Shown here piece by piece: positions 1 through 9,029 of a stretch of DNA of 64,000 bases; within the stretch, counting starts at the first letter, position 1; each line of letters starts with the position of its first letter. Source of the DNA: Bernardetiaceae bacterium (lineage in GTDB: Bacteria; Bacteroidota; Bacteroidia; Cytophagales; Thermoflexibacteraceae); the NCBI GenBank assembly GCA_025056255.1, contig JANWVT010000009.1, positions 1-64,000 on the forward strand. The letters are read 5' to 3'. A program made the position numbers and the translations under genes. The notes beneath the pieces are model-generated. The model ran no database searches and was not told the origin of the DNA. It was given only the letters and a program-made list of their open reading frames with translations.

Positions 1-103
1 AACTTTGCTGATTTTGGTCTTTCTTTCGTGCCAACATAGAATATTTCCGCGTGGTTTTGTGGCATCAAATTACAAAAACCAGTCGTTTTTTACAAGCCAA
101 ATC

Positions 104-143
104 AAGGGTAAATTGTTGATAACCAATTTGTTAAACCCTTTTT
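104..143 (+). terminator. Terminator-like hairpin at window edge
   Basis: Two nested stems, AAGGGT/ACCCTT outside and AAATTG/CAATTT inside, are followed directly by a short T run. This would end a plus-strand transcript entering from left of the window. No gene is visible between base 1 and this hairpin. Confidence 0.4.
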
Positions 144-246
144 AAGGAGTGACTATGTAGCAGGTTTTTGTAAGGTTCCTTTTGCCACATTCATATTCAT
201 GCAAACATCCTTGTCGTTGTTTGTGTTCTGCTAATCAACCTCTACC

Positions 247-386
247 GTGCGTAGAAATACATGCAACAGCGAAAAGATTTTGGCGTATAGCAAAAGGAAA
301 ATTCCTCAATCCGAACTCCAAACTACAAACTCCCATAGCGAGGTTGTTTTTTAGCTACAAAATCCTGTTCATCCTGCCATCCTGTC
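247..386. repeat. Dispersed intergenic repeat, copy 1
   Basis: This 140-base stretch resembles 59257-59397. Shared blocks include GAAATACATGCAACAGC, ATTTTGGCG, CTCCCATAGCGAGG and ATCCTGT, in the same order and nearly the same spacing. Both copies lie in gene-free DNA. A short reading frame across both gives the shared peptide TPIARLFFSY, but it has no sensible start or domain and is probably chance. No terminal inverted repeats or target duplications were found, so the mobility class is unknown. Confidence 0.7.
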
Positions 387-519
387 TAAATTATTTAGGT
401 TGCAACGTTTGCCCCTGTAAAACCTGAACATATTCTAACACAGTAGTTATTTTTTCCACCTTAGAAGATTGGCAACTTTACAAGGTTTGTTTATCTTACC
501 CATTGCAAGCAATTCCAAA

Positions 520-1770
520 ATGAGAAATTTTTTTTACGGTTGGTTTGTATTGGCTGCTGCATTTATCCTTTTTGCAGTAGTTACTATTGGCGTAAACGGT
601 TTGCCATTGCTAAATGTGTCGCTCAAGGAAATTTTCGGCTGGACACACGAGCAAGTTACGCGCGGTCCTTCTATTTTGTATTTTGTAGTGGCAATAGTTT
701 CGCCTTTTGCAGGGGCACTGGTCGACAGGTTTGGTCCGCGCTTGATGATGGCAATAGGTAGCGCGCTGACTGTGATAGGGCTGCTGTTGTACCCGCTTAT
801 TACCCAACCTTGGCATTTAGTAGGCATTTACATACTCTGTGCGGGCTCTATTACACTGGGAGGCGCTATTGCTGGTGTTACCTTGCTTTCTTATTGGTTC
901 AATAAGTACAGAGGAGTGGCTGTTGGTATTTACTTAGTAGGTTCAAGCTTTGGAGGAATTGCATTACCTCAGTTCATTGCTTTTCTTACCGCTTTGCAAG
1001 GCTGGCAGCAAACAGCAGTTATTCTGGCTGCTACCGCAGCACTGTTAACCATTGTGCCACTGTTGATTATTTGCAATCATCCGTCGGAAAAAAATACTTT
1101 TCCCGATGGGCAACCTCCTAACTTAGTTTCCGAAGAAGCTGTTCAAGCAGCTGCTGCCCACCAGCTCAGCCTCGCCGATGCACTTACCACGCCTATGTTT
1201 TACTTGGTGCTTTACGTAACAGCTGCTGTATTTTTTTGTATTACAGGCGTTGTGCAAAATTTTGCTCTTTTTATGCGCGATATGGGCTTGAACGATGCTC
1301 AAACAGCCAATGCACTCAGTTTATTTTTTACTTGCAGCATTGCCGGTAAGCTTGTGTTTGGGGTGCTCAGCGACAAATTCTCCAAAAAGAGCATCCTGTT
1401 AGCTGCTGTTATCAATATGACCATTGGCTCTGTTCTCATGCGACTGATTCCGAACAATAGCCAGTTGTTTTTGCCACTATTTGCCATTATCTACGGACTG
1501 GGGTATAGCGGTGCATTTACAATGGTGCAACTTACAGTTGCCGAATACTATGCAGGCAGGCATTTCGGTAAAATATTGGGAGTAGTAACCACCGTAGATA
1601 CCCTTGCAGGAAGTGCCGGCATCTATTTGCTTGGTAGCTTGCGTACGTTGCAAGGAAATTATTTGACGGGTATTTTGCTACTTATCTGTATTAGCTTTTC
1701 TGCTGTTATATGTGCTTTGCTACTTCAAAAGCCAAGCATTCGGGTAACAGCTACTCAGCTCCAACCATAA
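520..1770 (+). CDS. MFS transporter, oxalate/formate antiporter-like (OFA/MCT type)
   Basis: Predicted 416-residue inner-membrane carrier with about 12 hydrophobic segments. It opens with FFYGWFVLAAAFILF, typical of OFA and monocarboxylate carriers, and has the MFS loop motif GALVDRFGPRLMM between segments 2 and 3. A charged central loop (near residues 190-225) separates the two six-helix halves, and the second half carries GVLSDKFSKK. Family members move small carboxylates; the substrate cannot be read from sequence. The ATG at 520 is preferred over an upstream TTG at 469, which would add 17 non-hydrophobic residues. The 3' end overlaps the convergent CHAT gene by 20 bases. Confidence 0.88.
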   Translation: MRNFFYGWFVLAAAFILFAVVTIGVNGLPLLNVSLKEIFGWTHEQVTRGPSILYFVVAIVSPFAGALVDRFGPRLMMAIGSALTVIGLLLYPLITQPWHLVGIYILCAGSITLGGAIAGVTLLSYWFNKYRGVAVGIYLVGSSFGGIALPQFIAFLTALQGWQQTAVILAATAALLTIVPLLIICNHPSEKNTFPDGQPPNLVSEEAVQAAAAHQLSLADALTTPMFYLVLYVTAAVFFCITGVVQNFALFMRDMGLNDAQTANALSLFFTCSIAGKLVFGVLSDKFSKKSILLAAVINMTIGSVLMRLIPNNSQLFLPLFAIIYGLGYSGAFTMVQLTVAEYYAGRHFGKILGVVTTVDTLAGSAGIYLLGSLRTLQGNYLTGILLLICISFSAVICALLLQKPSIRVTATQLQP

Positions 1771-4700
1771 TGAATGCTCCCCAAAATTTAGGGGAAGGAT
1801 ATTCTTTGCGCAGTTCTTTTTTAGCATAAGTAAACGATTCACGCTTGTTGCCAGTTTGTAGCCAACGAGAATAAAACAGTTCCATTAGCCGCTGCGTAGC
1901 AATATCATCCACTTTAAATAAACTCATCACTAAGGTTTTTGCTCCTGCTACGCGGAAAGCCCGTTGCAACCCATAGATTCCTTCACCAATCTTAGTGTCT
2001 CCACGAGCGGTTTCGCAAGCACTCAGTACTACTAACTCAGTGTTATCTAATGCCAAGTCCATTGCTTCGTAGGCAGTGAGCACTCCTTCTTCCCGATTGT
2101 AGGCATAAACATTCTCGCTGGCTACCAAATCTCCTCCATTGCGCAACAGCAAACCCGAGCGCAACAATGGATTGTTGATAACTTGTTTACTGCTCAGCTC
2201 ATTATCGGATAGATTAATCACCAAGTCGGGTTCAAAAAAACCGTGCGTAGCAATGTGGAATACGCGAGGATTCTGCAAACGCTTCACCTGCTCTTCTGTG
2301 GCATCAGCCAACACATACTCGCTGATGCGCGAGCTACGTGAGGCAACTAATTTTGTCAGATTTTTCACTTCGTTAAAAGCGCCGGGTAGTTGTGGTATTT
2401 TCCTACCTTGCACATTGAGCTGGTCGGGTTTTAAATCTTTGTAAAATAGAGGGTTCCCAAAAAATGCAAACTCACCTGCAATAGTAGTTTTTTCTGAACG
2501 TTCTAAAAGGTCGGCTGTATTGGTGAGCAATACTATTTCGCGATGGTCTATTACATAGCTACCGTCGGAGAGTAGCAACGCTTCTACGTTCACTTGGTTG
2601 TAAGCTCCTTCTACCGATAAATAAACTTTTTTGGCATCGGCAAGGGCTTTGTCTATGGCTTCCCAGTAGCGTCGGTAAGACAGGCGGTCTACCAGCCCAA
2701 ACTTGACTGAGTTGCGATATACTTTTAAGTAAGTATCTTCCAGCGCGTTGCCGTTGGCAATAGGCACAAATTTGGGTGCTTTTTTTTCGCCATAAGGCAG
2801 TACCAAAGCCGCATAAATAACTGAGTCGGTGAAGCCTTTTTCGTAGTAAGGATAGCGGATAATTTCAACTGCTACTTCGTAGGGCTGTAGCTGCGCAGCT
2901 ATTTCTTGCCAGCGCCTAATTTGCAACTGCTTTGCTTCGATAAATATTTTAGACCGACGGCTCAAATCTTTGTCTAAGTCGTCGATTTCCTTTTGCAGTT
3001 TGCGCAAATCGATGCCCGCTTCTTGTAATTGTTGTGGCGAGTAGGCGAGTGCTTTGGTAAGCAGTTGTTTTTTTTCTATCCAGTTCCGATAGCGGCGTAC
3101 TGTAGCGGAGTCATTAGAATTCAAAATTAGGTTGCGTAGTTTGCCCGAGTTTGTTACTAACAAAGATTTGGTAAATATCACTTGGTCATACATTGCACCT
3201 GTGAGGTTGGGGTTGTCGGGTATGCGTCGTGCTAAGAGGTTGTTGTAAAATTCGTAGTCGGCACGCACCAATCCCCAATATTTAGTTTTTTCTCGGTCGC
3301 TCAGCACAGGAAAGAACGTAGCAATATATTGTTGATAGCCTTTCAGTACATTATCCATAATTTTTTGTGCCTGTGCGTAGTTCTTTTTAGCAAAGAACAT
3401 GCGAGCATACTGAGCTTGTGCTTGTACGTAGAGCGGATGTTTTGTGCCCAGCAACTTGTTGATGATGCGCATAGCGCTTCTATATTGCTTTTCTGCATTG
3501 TTAAAATCGCTCATGCGGGTATAGGCGTTGCCTTTCAGAATAGCTATTTCCGCTGCATTGGTATTATTACCTGTTTTTAAAATGCTGTTCCATATGCGGT
3601 TAGCGCTATCTAACAGCTGTAGAGCTTGTGCGGGCTGACTACCTTCGGTGTAAATGAGTGCTAAGTCTTTCAAAGCATCGGCGTAGATAGGATTTCGGCT
3701 GCCTACGTTGCGGGCAATTATCTGCCGAGATTCATTAAAAAGTTGTTCTATGGACTTTGGCGGTTCCTTGCTGAAATAGCGAATAAGTGCTTCTTGGCGC
3801 AGTAGGTTAGCTACTGCAATATTGTTTCGTCCAAAGTTGCGCTCCTTTATTTGGCGGACGCGTGCTATCTCGGCAATTGCTTTTTCGTAGTCGCCGATAG
3901 CTGTGTTGATAAGCACTTGTGTTTCAATAACTTCTGAGGTAATAATAGAGCTATCCCCAAAAATTTGGCTTGCTAAGCTATAGGCTTTATTAGCAAAATC
4001 ATCGGCTTTTACATAGTCGCCGGTAGCCAAATAAAGCCGCGCTAACTGGTTGTAAGGATTGACCAAGAAGCGACTGTTTGCCCCGTAACGATTGCGACGC
4101 ACCTCAATGGCTTCGTTTAGCAAGCGCTCAGTTTGCGAGTAACGCTCCATAGCAATATAGAGCCCTGCCAAATCGTCGATAGTAGTAGAGCCTGCAATAG
4201 CACTGTTAGAACGTTGGAAAAGGCGGTCGGCACGCAGCAGGGCGGCTCTTGCATCGTTGAAAAGCCCCACAGTAGCGTAGTAAGAGGCTGCTGTTTCCAG
4301 TGCTTGGGCATATTCCAAATTGAGCGTGCGATTATAGGCTTTCTTGAAGATGTCTAAGATGCGCGTAATGTTCTTATCTGCATCGGAAAAGCGCCCTTGC
4401 TGCATCTGCACCTTTACCAATTTTTGCAGCTCGACTGCGTAAGATACGTCATCTTCCCCAAATCGTTTATTGGCAAGCGCTACTGCTTGGTTGAGTTGTA
4501 CCAATGCCGAGTCGTAGCGTCCAATCATTTGGTAATAATTGGCAATATCGTTCAGAAAATGGATGCGGTCTTTGTGCTCTGGCGAAATCTGTTTGGCAAT
4601 AAAGCCATGATAACTCTCTTTAATGATGCTGTCGGTGGCACTGAAACGGTTAGTAAAAGCGGCATAATAGTTTGCCAGCTGCATGCGGGCGTAATGATAA

Positions 4701-5962
4701 GGGAGCGAATTTTTGCCTAATGCTTTCTCGGCACTATTGATTTGGGCTTTTAAGTGTTCTTCGGCTTTGTTCAAATTATTAGTAGCCACGGCAAGTTCGT
4801 ATGCCTGTTGCATCAGCTTGCGATATTCTGGATGTTCTACGGGTACTTTTTCAGGAGTTTTTAGGGCATCATCTAACAGCGCTTGTGCTTCTCGGTAGTT
4901 TTGAAATTTGTATGCAGTACGTGCGTCTAAACGTTGTGAAATGGCATAGGGCATTCTGTCGCGCCCATAATATTTGAGCGTATTTTGTCGTAGTTCCCAG
5001 CGTTGTTTGCTGCTTCGGCGGATATACTTACTTTCTAAGTAGTTCTCTATCAGGGTTTCATGTATTGCCAAGTAAGTTTTGTGTACAGGAGTAAAGCGTT
5101 TTTCGGCAGTGAAAATGTGGCGGTCTAATTGTTTTTGGAGCAATTCTTTCTTGCCGCCTATATCTAAGTTGAGCAAATTGCGGTAGTGCTGATTGGTAAT
5201 GTAAGCCGGGTCGCGGGTGCTCAAATGGGTGCGAATCCAATTTTCAGCTTCTGCCAGTTTACTGGTGGCTTCGCTGTATTTTCCTGCTTGTCGTAACATG
5301 TCGCCCCACATGTTTAATAAGTCGGCATAGCGATTTTTGCGACGGCGGAGCTCAGTAGTGCTTACTTTTCTTGTGTTTTCGGTGCGTTCAATTTCATCGT
5401 AATAGGTTTCTTCGTTAAGAAAAGTGCTTTCTTGTGCTTTTAGTGCTGCTGCTATTTGTTGCTGAAAGGTTGCCAAGTCGCGGCGAAGAGCCGCTATTCG
5501 CAAGCGAGTTTGTATGATTTCGGCGCGCACCTGCAAGTGATTGTCGTTAGCTAACAAGGTTTCTGCTTTTTCTAAATAACCAGTAGCTTTATTGGCATCC
5601 CCATATTCAGCATAAGCTGCGGCGGCATGCAGCAAGCCAAGCGCATAACTGCGACTTTTGTCGCCATTGATAAGGCGCAGGGCAAGCATTTCTTGGATAG
5701 TGCGTTCAAAGTCCAAATACAGCCCCATTGCTTCCTGATATTTAGCCAGATACGGCAAGGCATAAGCTACAGCTTGCCCATATGACCCTTGCTTTAGCCT
5801 GTCAATTAATTTTTCACATTTTTCTAATGCTTTTTCATAGTCGCCGTCGTCGTAATAGCGTTCGCAAATAGCAAGCGTGGCGTAGGTTTTTTGGGCTGTT
5901 TGTGCCCACAGGCTAGCACCAACAGACAAGCAAAAAAGTAAACAAGCAATGATACGAAGCAT
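1751..5962 (-). CDS. Exported TPR-CHAT protease-like protein
   Basis: A 1403-residue protein beginning with a signal peptide (MLRIIACLLFCLSVGASLWAQ). Residues ~30-850 are a long array of TPR-like helical repeats, then a linker, then a C-terminal CHAT domain (roughly 1080-1403). The CHAT catalytic pair is visible: His in HIATHGFFE (about 1240) and Cys in LSACETARG (about 1316); the end FWGAFIMVG is also typical. CHAT domains are caspase/separase-like cysteine proteases, often regulated by TPRs. The signal peptide places it in the periplasm or at the surface, unlike cytosolic CHAT effectors. It follows an S8-like protease and a lipoprotein on the same strand, separated by a terminator and a probable own promoter. 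The ATG at 5962 is chosen over a TTG at 6025 inside the terminator hairpin. Substrate unknown. Confidence 0.9.
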   Translation of the reverse strand: MLRIIACLLFCLSVGASLWAQTAQKTYATLAICERYYDDGDYEKALEKCEKLIDRLKQGSYGQAVAYALPYLAKYQEAMGLYLDFERTIQEMLALRLINGDKSRSYALGLLHAAAAYAEYGDANKATGYLEKAETLLANDNHLQVRAEIIQTRLRIAALRRDLATFQQQIAAALKAQESTFLNEETYYDEIERTENTRKVSTTELRRRKNRYADLLNMWGDMLRQAGKYSEATSKLAEAENWIRTHLSTRDPAYITNQHYRNLLNLDIGGKKELLQKQLDRHIFTAEKRFTPVHKTYLAIHETLIENYLESKYIRRSSKQRWELRQNTLKYYGRDRMPYAISQRLDARTAYKFQNYREAQALLDDALKTPEKVPVEHPEYRKLMQQAYELAVATNNLNKAEEHLKAQINSAEKALGKNSLPYHYARMQLANYYAAFTNRFSATDSIIKESYHGFIAKQISPEHKDRIHFLNDIANYYQMIGRYDSALVQLNQAVALANKRFGEDDVSYAVELQKLVKVQMQQGRFSDADKNITRILDIFKKAYNRTLNLEYAQALETAASYYATVGLFNDARAALLRADRLFQRSNSAIAGSTTIDDLAGLYIAMERYSQTERLLNEAIEVRRNRYGANSRFLVNPYNQLARLYLATGDYVKADDFANKAYSLASQIFGDSSIITSEVIETQVLINTAIGDYEKAIAEIARVRQIKERNFGRNNIAVANLLRQEALIRYFSKEPPKSIEQLFNESRQIIARNVGSRNPIYADALKDLALIYTEGSQPAQALQLLDSANRIWNSILKTGNNTNAAEIAILKGNAYTRMSDFNNAEKQYRSAMRIINKLLGTKHPLYVQAQAQYARMFFAKKNYAQAQKIMDNVLKGYQQYIATFFPVLSDREKTKYWGLVRADYEFYNNLLARRIPDNPNLTGAMYDQVIFTKSLLVTNSGKLRNLILNSNDSATVRRYRNWIEKKQLLTKALAYSPQQLQEAGIDLRKLQKEIDDLDKDLSRRSKIFIEAKQLQIRRWQEIAAQLQPYEVAVEIIRYPYYEKGFTDSVIYAALVLPYGEKKAPKFVPIANGNALEDTYLKVYRNSVKFGLVDRLSYRRYWEAIDKALADAKKVYLSVEGAYNQVNVEALLLSDGSYVIDHREIVLLTNTADLLERSEKTTIAGEFAFFGNPLFYKDLKPDQLNVQGRKIPQLPGAFNEVKNLTKLVASRSSRISEYVLADATEEQVKRLQNPRVFHIATHGFFEPDLVINLSDNELSSKQVINNPLLRSGLLLRNGGDLVASENVYAYNREEGVLTAYEAMDLALDNTELVVLSACETARGDTKIGEGIYGLQRAFRVAGAKTLVMSLFKVDDIATQRLMELFYSRWLQTGNKRESFTYAKKELRKEYPSPKFWGAFIMVGAE

Positions 5963-5983
5963 GGATTGCGTATTTTTCTCAAC

Positions 5984-5991
5984 CAAAGTTA
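5984..5991 (-). promoter_or_regulatory. Putative -7 box for the TPR-CHAT gene
   Basis: On the minus strand TAACTTTG matches the Bacteroidota -7 consensus TAnnTTTG and lies 22-29 bases upstream of the ATG. It abuts the T tract of the upstream terminator, giving a compact terminator-promoter junction. No clear -33 element was seen; the expected position falls inside the hairpin. Confidence 0.4.
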
Positions 5992-6031
5992 AAAAAATTA
6001 GGGTTATCCTCGAAAATAAGGACAACCCTAA
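5991..6031 (-). terminator. Intrinsic terminator after the small lipoprotein
   Basis: Minus-strand hairpin with arms TTAGGGTT-g-TCCT and AGGA-t-AACCCTAA, followed by seven T. It sits 19 bases after the lipoprotein stop and just upstream of the CHAT gene, so it should separate or attenuate transcription between them. Confidence 0.75.
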
Positions 6032-6049
6032 TGTAACATATCAGTATTG

Positions 6050-6487
6050 CTACCTTACTAATTCAAAGCGATAAGTGGTAGTAGCTTTTCCCGGTAGCGT
6101 AACATCAAACTCAAACAATAAACGGTTGGGGTTTAGGGCTCCGGTAGAGATTTCTCTGGCTACAGTTACTCCGTCGTCAAAGGTGAGTAAGCGGTCGAAA
6201 GCCATATACTTACCACTGGCATTTCGCGTAAATGAAGGCGCGCCAGCAGGATTTGTTACTTGATAACTACCATCTGGGCGGAATGTAATGCGATAGTCTG
6301 CAAACATATTTAACGGAGCCTCTTCATTGCCAAAAGTGGCACTATTGACACGCCACGTACCGCCGCGCTGAGAAAGAATAGTAAAAAGCAAGTTAATTGT
6401 ATCGCTTGCATTATTCTTGTCAGCACACCCAGTTATCGACAAAACAATCAATAGTCCTGTCAAACATATGATAAATCGCTTTTTCAT
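6050..6487 (-). CDS. Small lipoprotein, lipocalin-like
   Basis: 145 residues starting MKKRFIICLTG with a lipobox ending at Cys (LSITGC), so probably a lipid-anchored envelope protein. After a short low-complexity linker the mature part has a GGTWRVNSATFG strand, then FRPDGSYQVTN and a C-terminal TTYRFELVR. This pattern resembles small lipocalin-like domains of Bacteroidota, a weak assignment. The ATG at 6487 is chosen because it puts the basic signal start in place; an upstream start would add eight residues. It lies 30 bases after the S8-like protease gene, likely cotranscribed with it, and ends at a strong terminator. Function unknown. Confidence 0.7.
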   Translation of the reverse strand: MKKRFIICLTGLLIVLSITGCADKNNASDTINLLFTILSQRGGTWRVNSATFGNEEAPLNMFADYRITFRPDGSYQVTNPAGAPSFTRNASGKYMAFDRLLTFDDGVTVAREISTGALNPNRLLFEFDVTLPGKATTTYRFELVR

Positions 6488-6517
6488 ATATGCTTTCTGT
6501 GTTTTAGTCAATTATAA

Positions 6518-8911
6518 TTACTGCATGATACTAACTTTTCGACGATGAACAGACTTATTCGTCTCAATTGATAAAATGTACACTCCGCTTGGTAAGCCAT
6601 CAGTGTCTATTGTATCGTCAATTACTCCTTGATATGGCAATTCTTTGACAAGTACTTCCTGACCTGCCGCATTGGATAATCTTACTCGTATCGTATTACC
6701 CGCATGTAATTCGCGATAAAAGATGTTTAATCTCCCTTTGCTTGGATTAGGATACACGTTGAAAGCTACTTTTGCAGCGCTATTAGCATCTACTTCTGTA
6801 GCTAAAATGATAGAAGGACGTAGCTCTACTCGATTAGTGAAAGCAGTAAAACGTCCGTTACCTGTTACTCCGCGCACACGGAACGAATAAGTTGTTCCGT
6901 TTATTAAGTTATTAACGGTAAAGTTGGATTCAGTAGTAGTGCCCACCAATGTTTCAACTGGATTACCAGAGGAAGCCACTGCATAAACTTCATAACGTAC
7001 TACCAGCTTACCTGGTACGGGAGTCCATGTTAATTCCACACTTCCACTACCCGGTCGCCCACGTAAGTTAGTGGGGTTCCCCACAGGAATAGCATCTATT
7101 GCTGCATCTGCCTGAACTAAACCTGAGCCAGAGGCAAAATCAAAACCACGGTCAAAGCCGGGAGTGCGAGGATCATCCATATCTATGGAAGTACTTTTTA
7201 GCAATTGTCGTACTATATGAGAAGGCATGCGTCCCCCGTTGGCTTCTATCATCATTGCCACTACAGCAGCTATGTTAGGTGCAGAGGCAGAAGTACCAAA
7301 GAAATTTGGAAAGGCATCAGGGTCTTGTGGGACATCTGTGCCGAAGAAAGAAGTGTTTACACCATCTACTCCGGTCATATCAGGTTTAGCGAGAATTAAT
7401 GGCTGTGCTAATCGCTTTCCTTGAGAATCAAAAAATAATGGAGTTCCTCCAATTTTACCACGGGAGGAGAAAGGTTCTAAAACAGGAGGATTGACCCCGA
7501 AGGCAGGCGTATTGAAGAATGGAGCAGCCCCGATAGTGTAACCATTTACCATAGTAGAGTTATTGCCCAACATGGTACCACTACCTGTCTGCGCCACTGT
7601 ATAAGTTAATAAAGTACTTGCTGCTATACCACTGCTCCAACCTACATATTTGACATAATTGGGTGCTGGCGTGCCGGGTATAAGCTCATAGCCAAATACT
7701 AACCCAACATTAATAGGAGAAGTAGTAAAATTATCTAAATAATAATAGTCCACGGCATCACCCCCGATTGAAGAAAGTTGAATAGCAGTAAAACTAACTC
7801 CTCCGCCTGCTACTAACAGATCTACATTATTTCTCGTACCGGGGCATCTCGGGCAGGCTGAGGCAAATGGTTCATCCCATTGTAAAATAATATCGTTAAA
7901 CCCAAAAGAGGGAATGTTTAAAATTTGGAAAATGTCTACAGCAGGACCGGGATCAAAGTCATGTAATTCGTAGGTTCTTCCAGCTACCGTAACAATAGTT
8001 CCTGATCTTCTAAAAACATCTTCATAACCATAGTCTCGTCCAAAGTTGCCAGCTGACGATAAATATATAGTTCCAGCGCCTGCCACTGCATCAGCAGCTT
8101 GTGCAATTATACCTTGTTGGAAAAATGGCTGTAAGAAATAGCTAATATCATCTACAATAACGTCGCATTTGGCTCTAAAATGAAGGCTCCTAATATTTTG
8201 GGCAAAACTGGCGTCCCCTAAAAAGGCAGTTGCAAAAGCCAGTTCAGCGTCAGGTACGATATCGTGTATTAGTTCTGCCATTGCACGACCTTCATCAATA
8301 CCTCCACTTGGTAAATCTTGAAGTACTTGCACAGGGGTTGTTTTGCCATTTGGATTACCTGGTCCGGGCAAGTTACCAGTAGCTATCCCCAAAGCTTCGC
8401 CATTCAAATTATTGTAACTGTCAGAAAGAATACCAATTTTTACACCCTTGCCAGTAAGTCCGTAGCGCTGACGAGCAATATTTACTGCTTGTGCTTGCAC
8501 AGCTTGACTTATCGGATTATTATTTTGTCTAACAAAAACAGCACGCGCTTCCAAAAGAAAGCTCATGTCATTTAATTGATTTACATTTGTGATAGGCAAA
8601 AAACCAGATACCATACGTCCTTCAACCCCTGTTTCCTCAAAGCCCACACGTGCAAGTTGTGTGCGAAGTGATTCTGTATTAGTTGTGGCAACGGCGTTAA
8701 TGAGTACTCGCCCATTATCTATCTTCAAAAAATCTGGACGATTGTGATGCAAAACAGCGGCTCTTGCGTTTAGCGCATTAATAATGTTGCCTGCTTTGCC
8801 GCTCACACCTACGGCTGCTTTTAATTCGGATAAATCTTGCGCGTACAGACTACCTCCCATCCAGAGGAAAATAGCTGCCTGCAAAAACTTGCGGTAATTT
8901 AGGTTCATCAT
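6518..8911 (-). CDS. S8-family subtilisin-like protease, T9SS cargo, His-to-Glu variant
   Basis: A 797-residue exported protein: signal peptide (to ~25), propeptide-like region (~25-150), S8 domain (~155-590), FN3 domain (~605-700) and T9SS type A sorting domain (~715-797; FNVYPNPSKG to SGVYILSIE). Visible catalytic features are Asp164 in GILSDSYNN, the oxyanion Asn289 in SSAGNF, and Ser541 in FGTSASAPN. The usual HGTxVA histidine is absent: the matching segment reads DEGRAMAELIHD, placing Glu207 there. A Ser-Glu-Asp set resembles sedolisins, so it may still be active, but that is inference. T9SS export implies outer-surface or secreted location. It precedes the lipoprotein gene and is divergent from trpA. 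Two adjacent ATGs (8911, 8908) are possible starts. Confidence 0.9.
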   Translation of the reverse strand: MMNLNYRKFLQAAIFLWMGGSLYAQDLSELKAAVGVSGKAGNIINALNARAAVLHHNRPDFLKIDNGRVLINAVATTNTESLRTQLARVGFEETGVEGRMVSGFLPITNVNQLNDMSFLLEARAVFVRQNNNPISQAVQAQAVNIARQRYGLTGKGVKIGILSDSYNNLNGEALGIATGNLPGPGNPNGKTTPVQVLQDLPSGGIDEGRAMAELIHDIVPDAELAFATAFLGDASFAQNIRSLHFRAKCDVIVDDISYFLQPFFQQGIIAQAADAVAGAGTIYLSSAGNFGRDYGYEDVFRRSGTIVTVAGRTYELHDFDPGPAVDIFQILNIPSFGFNDIILQWDEPFASACPRCPGTRNNVDLLVAGGGVSFTAIQLSSIGGDAVDYYYLDNFTTSPINVGLVFGYELIPGTPAPNYVKYVGWSSGIAASTLLTYTVAQTGSGTMLGNNSTMVNGYTIGAAPFFNTPAFGVNPPVLEPFSSRGKIGGTPLFFDSQGKRLAQPLILAKPDMTGVDGVNTSFFGTDVPQDPDAFPNFFGTSASAPNIAAVVAMMIEANGGRMPSHIVRQLLKSTSIDMDDPRTPGFDRGFDFASGSGLVQADAAIDAIPVGNPTNLRGRPGSGSVELTWTPVPGKLVVRYEVYAVASSGNPVETLVGTTTESNFTVNNLINGTTYSFRVRGVTGNGRFTAFTNRVELRPSIILATEVDANSAAKVAFNVYPNPSKGRLNIFYRELHAGNTIRVRLSNAAGQEVLVKELPYQGVIDDTIDTDGLPSGVYILSIETNKSVHRRKVSIMQ

Positions 8912-9016
8912 TATTATAATAGGTTTTATTTTGCTAGCAAATCTACTAAATAGATGTACTTGTTTGCAAGTTTTTTCAAATTATATATTCATCGTTACAA
9001 AAGCCAATCCTTTGCT

Positions 9017-9024
9017 TACCTTTG
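9017..9024 (+). promoter_or_regulatory. Putative -7 box for trpA
   Basis: TACCTTTG fits TAnnTTTG and lies only 5 bases before the trpA ATG at 9030. If used, the mRNA would be leaderless or nearly so. No convincing -33 element was found. Confidence 0.35.
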
Positions 9025-9029
9025 CAAGT

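Noticed and set aside
182-427. Open frame of 81 codons at the left end
   Set aside because: It runs through the dispersed repeat, starts with a non-ATG codon and has no recognisable domain; the shared peptide with the other copy follows from the DNA repeat.
1751-5962. TPR-CHAT protein as a type III-E CRISPR (Craspase-like) partner
   Set aside because: It has a signal peptide and there is no Cas gene or CRISPR array in the window.
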